Below, in pieces: positions 32,750 to 40,534 of a stretch of DNA of 64,000 nucleotides. Numbering within the stretch: position 1 is the first letter of the stretch; every line of letters starts with the position of its first letter. Both the position numbers and the translations under genes were made by a program. The notes beneath the pieces were generated by a model, which worked only from the letters and a program-made list of their open reading frames with translations, searched no databases and was not told the origin of the DNA. The DNA comes from Rhodobacteraceae bacterium CCMM004 (GTDB lineage: Bacteria; Pseudomonadota; Alphaproteobacteria; Rhodobacterales; Rhodobacteraceae), in contig RZWH01000003.1 in assembly GCA_004005435.1 (NCBI GenBank), positions 186,001-250,000 on the forward strand, written 5' to 3'.

Positions 32750-33367
32750 ATGGGCCTGGAGTTCTACATCACCGCCTTCGTGACGCTGTTCGTGGTGATC
32801 GACCCCATCGGGCTGGCGCCGCTCTTCGTCGCGCTGACCGCGGGGCAGCCCCAGGCGCGCCGCCGGGCCATCGGTCTGCGCGCCTGCCTGGTGGGTGCGA
32901 CGCTTCTGGCGCTCTTCGGCCTCTTCGGCGAGGCGGTTCTGGGCTTTGCCGGCATCTCGATGCCCGCGTTCCGGGTGGCGGGCGGCATCCTGCTGTTCCT
33001 CACCGCGCTCGACATGCTGTTCGAGCGCCGCACCAAGCGCCGCCAGGGCCAGACCGAAGAGCACGAGGAGGACCCGTCCGTGTTCCCCCTCGCCACGCCG
33101 CTGATCGCGGGTCCCGGCGCCATCGCGACGATGATCCTGCTGACCGGGCAGACCGGCTATTGGGCGGCGACGTTGGCGGTGCACGCCGTGATGCTGTCGG
33201 TCGTGGCGCTGAGCCTGGTGCTGTTCCTGCTGGCGGGGCGGATCGAGCGGCTCTTGGGCGACACCGGCATCAACGTGATCACCCGGCTCCTGGGAATGCT
33301 GCTGGCCGCGCTGTCGGTGCAGTTCGTCCTCGACGGGCTGCGGGCGGTGGGGGCGATGCCCGCCTGA
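32750..33367 (+). CDS. MarC family integral membrane protein
   Basis: A 205-residue protein with six predicted membrane helices. The N-terminus LFVVIDPIGLAPLFVALTAG and the mid segment FPLATPLIAGPGAIATMILL are diagnostic of MarC (UPF0056), which was once thought to be linked to multiple antibiotic resistance but has no proven transport role. It follows the ABC-F gene by one base, so it is probably read in the same operon. Confidence 0.92.
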   Translation: MGLEFYITAFVTLFVVIDPIGLAPLFVALTAGQPQARRRAIGLRACLVGATLLALFGLFGEAVLGFAGISMPAFRVAGGILLFLTALDMLFERRTKRRQGQTEEHEEDPSVFPLATPLIAGPGAIATMILLTGQTGYWAATLAVHAVMLSVVALSLVLFLLAGRIERLLGDTGINVITRLLGMLLAALSVQFVLDGLRAVGAMPA

Positions 33368-33407
33368 CCCCTGGAACCGTCCCCGCCCGTGCCCTATCTC
33401 TCCCGGC

Positions 33408-33986
33408 ATGGACGGACAGGGCATCGGACAACTGGCCTATCTGGGCCTCCTCGGCGCCGCTCTGGTCGGCTATATGGTCGTGAGCCATCGCGGCCAGTTG
33501 GGCAAGATGGCGCAGAACGCGGCGCTCTGGGCGCTGATCTTCGTCGGCGTGATCGCCGTCGTCGGCCTCTGGCCCGGGGTGCGGGACCAGGTGGCGCCGC
33601 GGCAGAGCTTCGTCGGCGAGGGCCGGATCGAGGTGCCGCAGAGCTTCGACGGCCACTACCGCATGGTGTTGGACATCGAGGGCACGCCGGTGACCTTCAT
33701 CGTCGACACCGGCGCCAGCGACATGGTGCTCAGCCGGTCCGACGCCCAGAGGGCGGGCCTGCGCCCCGAGACGCTGGCCTACACCCACCAGGCGCAGACG
33801 GCGAACGGGCGTGTGCCCATCGCCCGCGTGGTCCTGGACGAGGTGCGCCTGGGCGGCCTCGCCGACCGCAACGTCCCCGCCTCGGTCAACGGCGGCGAGA
33901 TGGACGTGTCGCTCCTGGGCATGAGCTACCTGTCCCAGTTCGGCCGGCTGGAAATCGAGGGCGGGCGGCTCACGCTGATCCGGTGA
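33408..33986 (+). CDS. Retropepsin-like aspartic protease (TIGR02281, clan AA)
   Basis: A 192-residue protein. Two membrane segments lie in the first 65 residues (GLLGAALVGYMVV, ALIFVGVIAVVGL). The protease domain carries the active Asp100 in VDTGAS, with LGMSYLSQFGRLEIEGGRL as the closing strand. As a single-domain clan AA enzyme it should work as a dimer, probably with the active part in the periplasm. Substrate unknown. Confidence 0.88.
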   Translation: MDGQGIGQLAYLGLLGAALVGYMVVSHRGQLGKMAQNAALWALIFVGVIAVVGLWPGVRDQVAPRQSFVGEGRIEVPQSFDGHYRMVLDIEGTPVTFIVDTGASDMVLSRSDAQRAGLRPETLAYTHQAQTANGRVPIARVVLDEVRLGGLADRNVPASVNGGEMDVSLLGMSYLSQFGRLEIEGGRLTLIR

Positions 33987-34144
33987 GGGGGACTTGGCAG
34001 GAACGAGCGACCAACGGCATGCATGTTTCTCCCTCCACAGCAGCCCGCGATCGGCCGGTCGGTGTTGAGCTGTTTTTGCCGAACCTCCTTTATGCTGCCG
34101 CAGAGGCATTGCGATCTGCGTTCACCGGGTCTCTTACCACGCGA

Positions 34145-34681
34145 TTACCTTTGAATGCGTCGTTGATACGTCCGCAGTGCCCTGTGGGAGCGTTTTCTGA
34201 AACTCTTCGGGAGTTCAAACGGAAACCTCCATCGGACGATTAGGGGCTCCTCAACCGTTCCGCCATGATCTGTGTTGATCATTGACACCATCTCGTCGAG
34301 CTTCTCGGGTATTTCACCCAGCCCGACAGCACTCGAGCCGAGGATGTTCATCAGCAAAGTTCGTATTTCCTCGCCCTCTTCAGGAATGTGCGCGAACTGA
34401 AGTGACTCCTCGAAATCGACAGTTGCAGCGAGAGCATCGCGAACCAAGATAGAGGCATCGCGCATCTCCTCTACCTCAGCCGGTTCACCTGGCTCTCCCC
34501 AGCTCGCGAACAGTCGATGTATGAGCCCCTCAAGGGTGGCTAGGAAACGCGTGATTGCATCCGTCTTCTCGACGACCCAACCGATGAACGCTTCTTCTTC
34601 TACTAGCGGCTGTGGGCTATAGTAATGGCCAGCTTGGAGGTTCTTGAGGCGTTTCAACTCGGGCTTGTTGAGATGTCGCAT
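34145..34681 (-). CDS. C-terminal half of interrupted HNH endonuclease gene
   Basis: A 178-codon reading frame with ATG at 34681. It is in the same frame as the HNH half: eight sense codons (EWRFVAEL) lie between the HNH stop TAG and this ATG. The sequence continues naturally as MRHLNKPELKRLKNLQAG and is mostly helical, with WGEPGEP and IPEKLDEMVSMINTDHGGT later. From memory of related HNH proteins the junction reads KP-D/E-G-W-EWR, so the TAG probably replaces TGG. It may be untranslated, re-initiated or made by read-through. Composition is visibly less GC-rich than the flanks. Confidence 0.5.
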   Translation of the reverse strand: MRHLNKPELKRLKNLQAGHYYSPQPLVEEEAFIGWVVEKTDAITRFLATLEGLIHRLFASWGEPGEPAEVEEMRDASILVRDALAATVDFEESLQFAHIPEEGEEIRTLLMNILGSSAVGLGEIPEKLDEMVSMINTDHGGTVEEPLIVRWRFPFELPKSFRKRSHRALRTYQRRIQR

Positions 34682-34705
34682 GAGCTCCGCGACGAACCGC
34701 CACTC

Positions 34706-35155
34706 CTATCCCTCCGGCTTGTCGATGACGATCCGCTGAATGATTGCGGGATACCCTGCGAGGAAATCCAGATCGGCCATTTCGATTTCATGGCGGATGC
34801 GATCCCCGCGGGTTCCGAGTTCACGCGCAGCTCGTTCCTCATGGTCCTTTCGCCAAGCAAACAGTAGCTCTGTGGGAAATTTCGCCTCGTCCCGATCAGT
34901 TTGCCCGTGACAGTTCCGGCAAAGCCAGATGCCGTTCGTGATCTCCCCGCGGGTTACGTCCGACATCGCTGGATCGTATCGGGCAGTGCCTGGCTTTGCA
35001 CCTGCGATATGCGCCGCCTCGCCGATGAGCGTTGCCTTTTCGGGATCGGTGTTCGGTCCGACCGTCTGTGCCCTGCAGTCCGGGTTTGAACACTGAAATC
35101 GTGCGCGACGAGCAAGCGTGTCGATTGTACGCTTGGAAAAATCGGGATTTGCCAT
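34706..35155 (-). CDS. HNH endonuclease domain protein, truncated by in-frame amber codon
   Basis: A 149-residue N-terminal part. It has a zinc-finger HNH module: Cys22 and Cys27 (CSNPDC), His49 in EAAHI, Asn74 in TNGIWLC, then Cys79, Cys82 and His83 (CRNCH). This is the Cys-containing HNH nuclease type seen in defence and homing enzymes. It ends in KPEG with TAG at 34708-34706, directly followed in frame by sense sequence (see the 34145-34681 entry). The whole unit is best seen as one gene of about 336 codons broken by a nonsense mutation. Lower GC than neighbours suggests recent gain. Confidence 0.75.
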   Translation of the reverse strand: MANPDFSKRTIDTLARRARFQCSNPDCRAQTVGPNTDPEKATLIGEAAHIAGAKPGTARYDPAMSDVTRGEITNGIWLCRNCHGQTDRDEAKFPTELLFAWRKDHEERAARELGTRGDRIRHEIEMADLDFLAGYPAIIQRIVIDKPEG

Positions 35156-35310
35156 GATCTCTAGCTACCATGGCTAGCGGGTCGCAAAAACAGCCCAGCG
35201 GGTGCGCCCAAGTGAGCGAGGCCAGCTAGCGTGTGGCTCTGCAAGCGGACATCCATTCGATTGGCGACGAGTTAGCTGCAGGGCCGAGACCCCGTCGCGA
35301 GCCAACCCGT

Positions 35311-35772
35311 TCACGCCTCCGCCTTCTTTTCCCAGCGGCCCGACTCCTCGCTCCAGTATTGCGCCGCGCAGCCGGCGGCGGTGAGGGTGCGCCATTGATC
35401 GCGGGCGCGCTCCAGTGCGCCGCCGTCGCCGCCGTCGAAGAGGATGCAGACCCGCTCCAGCTCCTGCACCTCGTCGGCCGCGACCTCGGCGCCGTCGACC
35501 GCCATGAGGCAGGCGGCGCCGTTCCCCGGCGGGCCTTCGTCGAGGGTCAGGAGCACTGGCTGGCGCGCGTCGTGGGGGCCGCCGCTCAGGCCGTGGGGCA
35601 GGAACCCGTCCTCGGGCTCCAGCCAGAGCTTTTCGTCCAGCCACTCCATCCGGCGGGGGTTGCGGCCGCGGATCGCCACCCGCCAGCCCGCCCCCCGCGC
35701 GCGGTCGATGAGCTGGGGCAGCACCGCCTCCAGCGGCCGACGCGTCAGGTGATAGAAATAGGCCGCGCCCAT
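35311..35772 (-). CDS. holC: DNA polymerase III subunit chi
   Basis: A 153-residue protein. The start MGAAYFYHLTRRPLEAVLPQL and the pattern RIARGAGWRV-like followed by DEKLWLEPEDGFLPHG are typical of HolC, which links the clamp loader to SSB. The ATG at 35772 overlaps the stop of the upstream PD-(D/E)XK gene (TGATG), so it is the last gene of the pepA operon. pepA-holC adjacency is common in proteobacteria; here an extra gene is inserted. Confidence 0.9.
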   Translation of the reverse strand: MGAAYFYHLTRRPLEAVLPQLIDRARGAGWRVAIRGRNPRRMEWLDEKLWLEPEDGFLPHGLSGGPHDARQPVLLTLDEGPPGNGAACLMAVDGAEVAADEVQELERVCILFDGGDGGALERARDQWRTLTAAGCAAQYWSEESGRWEKKAEA

Positions 35773-36716
35773 CAGAGCCGCGCCTCGGCCCAGTCGGCCA
35801 GGCGCGCCATCGCGGCCAGCGCCGCCTCGGCCGCCTCGCGGTCGAACCCCGCGGCCTGGCGCATCTCGGGGACGCGCAGAGACGCCTGGACGCCCCTGCC
35901 CCGGGAGAAGCCGTCGATGATCATGTCGGGTTCCGCGGCGGCCGTCACCCGGGCCCGCCGGTGGGGCTCGGCGGGCGAGACGATGAGGTCCACCTGCCCG
36001 GCGCGTGCCGCCTGGGTGGTCCAGAGCCGGTGGCGCAGGCGCCGCTCCGGCGGCCAGCCCGGGGCGCGCACAGGCTCGATCCAGGAGTCGCCGTCGTAAT
36101 AGCTCTCGTTGAGCTGGGGAAAGGTGAGGGCGACGCCCCGATCCGCGCACCACGCACGCGCGTAGGCCAGATAGGCGGTGCGGAGCGCATGCATCGCCGG
36201 GTCGGGGACCTGAATGCCGGTCGCCCGCCGCCGCTCCAGCGCACGGGCGACGATGCCCCGCCGCCACGCCTGACGTGCCGGATTGTCGGCGTGGATCAGC
36301 CCGGCCACCGTCTCCAGATCCACCGCGGCGTCGTAGCGGGCGCGTTCGCCACCATAGCCGGCGGGCGCCACCAGCACAGTGCTGACCCGCGCCCCGCCCG
36401 CCCGCAGGCGCGCGGCGTGGGCGGCGTAGCGGGCGGCCTGGCGTGTGGCGGGCGCGGCCGAGATCTTGTCCTCGATCAGGAGCACCACGTCGCGCCCTCC
36501 AGCCCGCCCGGCGACCATCAGGTCGCCGTAGCCTGCACCGCCGAGGCTGGGCTCGGGCGTCACCGTTTCGACGGCGAACCCCGGCAGGTCCAGCCCCGCC
36601 GCCGCGCAGAAGCGGGCGGCGAAGCCGGGATCGCAGGCGAACTCCTCGGCGAGGAGGCGGTCGATCTCCACCTCCTGGGCCGCCTTCCGCGGCGGGGCGT
36701 CGCCCGCGCCCGTCAC
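35772..36716 (-). CDS. PD-(D/E)XK nuclease-like protein between pepA and holC
   Basis: A 314-residue protein starting with GTG at 36716, which overlaps the pepA stop (GTGA). Around residues 60-85 it shows GYGDLMV and LLIEDKI, fitting the Asp and Glu-x-Lys of the PD-(D/E)XK fold (PF14281-like), followed by ARYAAHAARLRAGGARVSTVLVAP. Later parts contain FPQLNESYYDGDSWIEP. Family members are predicted nucleases of unknown target. It is translationally coupled at both ends, with pepA and holC, so its level is tied to theirs. Confidence 0.72.
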   Translation of the reverse strand: MTGAGDAPPRKAAQEVEIDRLLAEEFACDPGFAARFCAAAGLDLPGFAVETVTPEPSLGGAGYGDLMVAGRAGGRDVVLLIEDKISAAPATRQAARYAAHAARLRAGGARVSTVLVAPAGYGGERARYDAAVDLETVAGLIHADNPARQAWRRGIVARALERRRATGIQVPDPAMHALRTAYLAYARAWCADRGVALTFPQLNESYYDGDSWIEPVRAPGWPPERRLRHRLWTTQAARAGQVDLIVSPAEPHRRARVTAAAEPDMIIDGFSRGRGVQASLRVPEMRQAAGFDREAAEAALAAMARLADWAEARL

Positions 36717-38191
36717 CCCTCGTAGCGGTCGGCGACCAGGCGGCTGAGCGACAGCACGCCCCAGCCTGTGGCCCCCTTGGGCGCATGGACGCTGTCGGAG
36801 TCGGTCGAAGCCACGCCGGCGATGTCGATATGCATCCAAGGCGTGCCGTCCTTGACGAAGCGGTGCAGGAACTCGGCCGCGGTGATCGACCCGGCCGGCC
36901 GCCCGCCCACGTTCTTGACGTCGGCGATCCGGCTCTTGAGCGCCTTGGCATAGGCCATGCCCAGGGGCATCCGCCAGGCCCCCTCGCCCTCGGTCTCGGC
37001 CGCCTTGAGGAAGGCGTCGCAGAACGCGTCGTCGTTGGCGAAGACGCCCGCCTTTTCGTGCCCCAGGCCGATGATGATGGCGCCCGTCAGCGTGGCGAGG
37101 TCGATCATCCCCACCGGCTCGAACCGCTCCTGCGCATACCACATGACGTCGCAGAGGACGAGACGGCCCTCGGCGTCGGTGTTGATGACCTCGACCGTGT
37201 CGCCCTTCATCGAGGTCACCACGTCGCCGGGCCGTTGGGCGCGGCCGTCCGGCATGTTCTCGACCAGACCGACGAGGCCCACGACGTTCGCCTTGGCCTT
37301 GCGCAGGGCCAGCGCCTTCATCGTGCCCGCGACGGTGCCCGCGCCGCCCATGTCCATGGTCATGCCCTCCATGCCGCCGCCGGGCTTGAGGCTGATGCCG
37401 CCGGTGTCGAAGACGACGCCCTTGCCGACGAGAGCCAGGGGCTTTTCGTTGCCGCCGCCCTGCCACTGCAGCACCACCACCTTGGAGGGGCTCTCGCTGC
37501 CCTGGCCGACGGCGAGGAGCGTGCGCATCCCCAACTCCTCCAGCGCGGGCTCGTCCAGGACCTCGACCTCGACGCCGATCTCGCGCAGCTCTTCCAGCCG
37601 AGAGGCGAAAGCCTCGGTCGTGAGGATGTTGGCGGGCGCGTTGACCAGGTCGCGGGTGAAGAAGACGCCCTGCGCCAAGGCGTCGAGATCCCGTGCCGCC
37701 GCACCCACGGCGTCGGGTTTCGACACCATCAGCGAAATCTCGGCCGGGGGCGCAGTGTCGTCGCCGGGATCGGAGCGCTGGTCCCGGTAGGCGTAGCCGC
37801 GCAGCGCGGCGCCCAGAGCGATGTCGTGGGCGTGGCGCAGGCTGCCCGCGGCGATGGTCAGGGGCTGACCCGCCGCGGCGGCGGCGCCGATGGCGACCCC
37901 GGCCTCGCGCGCCGCGTCTGCGGTCGGGCGTCGGTCCAGGCGCACAGCCAAGAGCCGCTGGGCGGCCAGGCCACCGGGCCAGTTCAGCGTCGCCGCCCCG
38001 CCGTCGTCCAGGCGGGAAAAGGCGTCGGAGGCGGCGAACCGCTCCAGCGCCCCGCGCATCGCCCGGTTCACCCGCTTGCCCGCGGGATCGAGCTTGCCCT
38101 CGGGGTCGATGAAGACGGCGACGGTGCCACCGGCCTCCGTCAACGCGGCAAGGTCGGTTTCCACAATGCTGACATCGGCGGGGCGGGTCAT
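36713..38191 (-). CDS. pepA: Leucyl aminopeptidase (M17)
   Basis: A 492-residue enzyme. The M17 signature NTDAEGRL is at about 337-344. The metal-site segment GKGVVFDTGGISLKPGGGM and VENMPDGRAQRPGD precede it. It removes N-terminal residues from peptides in the cytoplasm as a two-metal hexamer; homologues can also bind DNA. The ATG at 38191 fits the family; longer in-frame starts are unlikely. It is the first gene of the overlapping pepA / PD-(D/E)XK / holC operon and diverges from lptF. Confidence 0.95.
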   Translation of the reverse strand: MTRPADVSIVETDLAALTEAGGTVAVFIDPEGKLDPAGKRVNRAMRGALERFAASDAFSRLDDGGAATLNWPGGLAAQRLLAVRLDRRPTADAAREAGVAIGAAAAAGQPLTIAAGSLRHAHDIALGAALRGYAYRDQRSDPGDDTAPPAEISLMVSKPDAVGAAARDLDALAQGVFFTRDLVNAPANILTTEAFASRLEELREIGVEVEVLDEPALEELGMRTLLAVGQGSESPSKVVVLQWQGGGNEKPLALVGKGVVFDTGGISLKPGGGMEGMTMDMGGAGTVAGTMKALALRKAKANVVGLVGLVENMPDGRAQRPGDVVTSMKGDTVEVINTDAEGRLVLCDVMWYAQERFEPVGMIDLATLTGAIIIGLGHEKAGVFANDDAFCDAFLKAAETEGEGAWRMPLGMAYAKALKSRIADVKNVGGRPAGSITAAEFLHRFVKDGTPWMHIDIAGVASTDSDSVHAPKGATGWGVLSLSRLVADRYEG

Positions 38192-38324
38192 GGGGCACTC
38201 CTGGCTGCTGGCGGGTCGGGTCCTACCTAGCCGCCCCTCCGAGGCTTGACCAGATAGGGAGTTTTCCCCCCCGCAGCGATCCGCTAGGGTCCGCCAAAAC
38301 GCGGCCGGGCAGCAGGGGGCGCCT

Positions 38325-39443
38325 TTGGGCAGATTCGACAGATACATGCTGTCGCAACTGACGGTGTTCTTCGGCTTTTTCTCGCTCGTGCTGGTGATGG
38401 TCTATTGGATCAATCGGGCGGTGTCGCTGTTCGACCGCCTGATCGCCAACGGCCACTCGGCGGGGGTGTTTTTAGAGTTCACCGCGCTGGCCCTGCCGAA
38501 CGTGATCCGCCTGGTCCTGCCGATCTCGGCCTTCGCCGCGGCGGTCTACGTCACCAACCGCCTGAGCCAGGAGAGCGAGCTGACGGTGGTGCAGGCGACG
38601 GGGTTCTCGCCCTGGCGGCTGGCGCGGCCGGTGGCCGTGTTCGGCATCCTGGTGGCGGTGCTGATCTCGCTGCTCACCCACGTCCTGGTGCCCGCGAGCC
38701 TGCGCAGCCTGGCCGAGCGCAGCGCCGCGCTGAGCGAGGACATCACCGCGGGGCTGCTCAACGAGGGCGCGTTCCTGCACCCCGGCGACGGCATCACCTT
38801 TTACATCCGCGACATCTCGGTCCAGGGAGAGCTGCGCGACATCTTTCTCTCCGACGCCCGCGATCCGACGCGCGAGACGATCTATACGGCCACCCGCGCG
38901 ATCCTGCTGAAAACCGAGCGCGGCCCGCAACTGGTGATGTTCGACGGCATGGTGCAGAGCCTGCGCGGCGAGGCGCAGCGGCTGGAGACCACGCGGTTCG
39001 AAGACTTCGCCTTCGACATCGCGTCGCTCTTCGACCTGCCCACCGCGGGTCCGCGCCGGATGAGCGAGGTGTCGACGGGCGAGCTGCTGTTTCCCACCGC
39101 CGCGCTGATCGAAGAGACCGGGGCACCGCGCAGCCTGCTTCTGGTCGAGGGGCACGAAAGGTTCACCCAGGCCATGGTCGCGCTGGTCACGCCGCTCGTG
39201 GGGTTCTCGATCCTGATGCTGGGCGGGTTTTCCCGCTTCGGCATCTGGCGGCAGATTCTGGGCGCGATCCTGTGCCTCATCGTGATCGAGCTGCTCGACA
39301 ACACACTCCTCGACCTCGCCCGGCGCGACGACAGTTTGTGGCCGCTGGCCTACGTGCCGGTCGCCGCGGGCCTGGGCCTGGCGGCGGCGTTCCTGGCGCT
39401 GGCCGCGCGGCCGCGGCTGGGACGGCGGAGGGCGGCGGCATGA
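38325..39443 (+). CDS. lptF: LPS export ABC transporter permease LptF
   Basis: A 372-residue permease with six membrane helices (three near each end) flanking a periplasmic beta-jelly-roll domain. LptF pattern is seen in the N-terminus GRFDRYMLSQLTVFFGFFSL. The start is taken as TTG at 38325 because the GRFDRY segment is typical of the family; the first ATG (38346) would lose it. With LptG and the ATPase LptB it extracts LPS from the inner membrane. Its last bases overlap lptG by ATGA. Promoter must lie in the 130-bp gap opposite pepA. Confidence 0.92.
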   Translation: MGRFDRYMLSQLTVFFGFFSLVLVMVYWINRAVSLFDRLIANGHSAGVFLEFTALALPNVIRLVLPISAFAAAVYVTNRLSQESELTVVQATGFSPWRLARPVAVFGILVAVLISLLTHVLVPASLRSLAERSAALSEDITAGLLNEGAFLHPGDGITFYIRDISVQGELRDIFLSDARDPTRETIYTATRAILLKTERGPQLVMFDGMVQSLRGEAQRLETTRFEDFAFDIASLFDLPTAGPRRMSEVSTGELLFPTAALIEETGAPRSLLLVEGHERFTQAMVALVTPLVGFSILMLGGFSRFGIWRQILGAILCLIVIELLDNTLLDLARRDDSLWPLAYVPVAAGLGLAAAFLALAARPRLGRRRAAA

Positions 39444-40534
39444 CCCTGCACCTCTACTTCGCCCGCCGGTTCCTCACCGCCTTCCTGACCGTTTTGGCGA
39501 TCTTCTTCGGCATCATGCTGCTCATCGATCTGGTGGAGCAGGTGCGCCGCTTTTCCTCGGCCGAGGCCACGTTCCTGGCGATGCTGGGCCTGACGCTCCT
39601 GCGGGTGCCCGAGAGCCTCTACGAGATCCTGCCGCTGATCACGATCATCGCCACGCTGTCGCTGTTTCTGTCCCTGGCGCGCACGTCCGAGCTGGTGGTC
39701 ACGCGGGCGGCGGGCCGGTCGGCGCTGCGCAGCCTGACGGCGCCCATCGTCGTCGCCGTGGTTATCGGCACCCTGGGCGTCACCGTGATGAACCCCATCG
39801 TCGCGGCCACGTCCAAGCAATACGAGGTCGCCGCCAGCCGCTTCGACACAGGGCGGCAATCCATCCTGTCGATCAGCCAGGAGGGGTTGTGGCTGCGCCA
39901 GGGTGACGGCCGGTCGCAGACGGTGATCCGCGCGGCACGGGCCAATCTCGACGGGACCGTGCTCTACGGGGCGACCTTCATCGGGTTCACCCCCGGGGGC
40001 GGGCCGGCCTACCGCATCGATGCCGAGCGGGCGGCGCTGACCCCCGGCGCGTGGCATTTGGAGGCGGCCAAGGAGTGGTATTTCGACGGCCCGAACCCCG
40101 AACGCGGCGCGGTGGTGCACGATGCGCTAGAGCTGCCCTCGACGCTCACGCCGAACGAGATCCTGGACAGCTTTGCCACCCCCGAGGCGGTCCCGATCTG
40201 GGAACTGCCGGACTTCATCGACCGGCTGGAGCAGGCCGGATTTTCGGCCCGCAAGCACCGGGTGTGGCTGCAAATGGAGATGTCGCTGCCGGTGCTGATG
40301 GCGGCGATGGTGCTGGTCGGCGCGGGCTTTACCATGCGCCACACCCGGGCCGGGCGCACCGGGCTGATGGTGATGTTGGCGCTGGCCCTGGGCTTTGCCC
40401 TGTTTTTCGTGAGAAACTTCGCCCAGATCCTGGGCGAGACCGGCCAAATCCCGATCGAGCTGGCCGCCTGGGGTCCGCCCGTGGCGGCGCTGTTGCTGCC
40501 TTTGGGGCTGTTGTTGCATTGGGAGGACGGATGA
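39440..40534 (+). CDS. lptG: LPS export ABC transporter permease LptG
   Basis: A 364-residue paralogue of LptF. The N-terminus MTLHLYFARRFLTAFLTVLAIFFGIMLLIDLVEQVRRF matches LptG, with TM helices at both ends and a periplasmic domain between (residues 130-270). It forms the LptB2FG extractor with LptF. It overlaps lptF and lptD by four bases each (ATGA), a strong sign of one operon. Confidence 0.94.
   Translation: MTLHLYFARRFLTAFLTVLAIFFGIMLLIDLVEQVRRFSSAEATFLAMLGLTLLRVPESLYEILPLITIIATLSLFLSLARTSELVVTRAAGRSALRSLTAPIVVAVVIGTLGVTVMNPIVAATSKQYEVAASRFDTGRQSILSISQEGLWLRQGDGRSQTVIRAARANLDGTVLYGATFIGFTPGGGPAYRIDAERAALTPGAWHLEAAKEWYFDGPNPERGAVVHDALELPSTLTPNEILDSFATPEAVPIWELPDFIDRLEQAGFSARKHRVWLQMEMSLPVLMAAMVLVGAGFTMRHTRAGRTGLMVMLALALGFALFFVRNFAQILGETGQIPIELAAWGPPVAALLLPLGLLLHWEDG

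Noticed and set aside
34019-34243. A possible small gene starting near 34021 downstream of the aspartic protease
   Set aside because: No ribosome site, no domain, and it overlaps the 3' end of the HNH C-terminal frame on the other strand.
34000-35310. Genomic island or mobile element around the HNH gene
   Set aside because: GC drops and the gene is accessory, but no integrase, transposase, tRNA target or flanking direct repeat could be seen.
36717-38198. Extension of the PD-(D/E)XK gene up to 808 codons
   Set aside because: The upper part is out of frame within pepA. The GTG that overlaps the pepA stop gives a sensible start.
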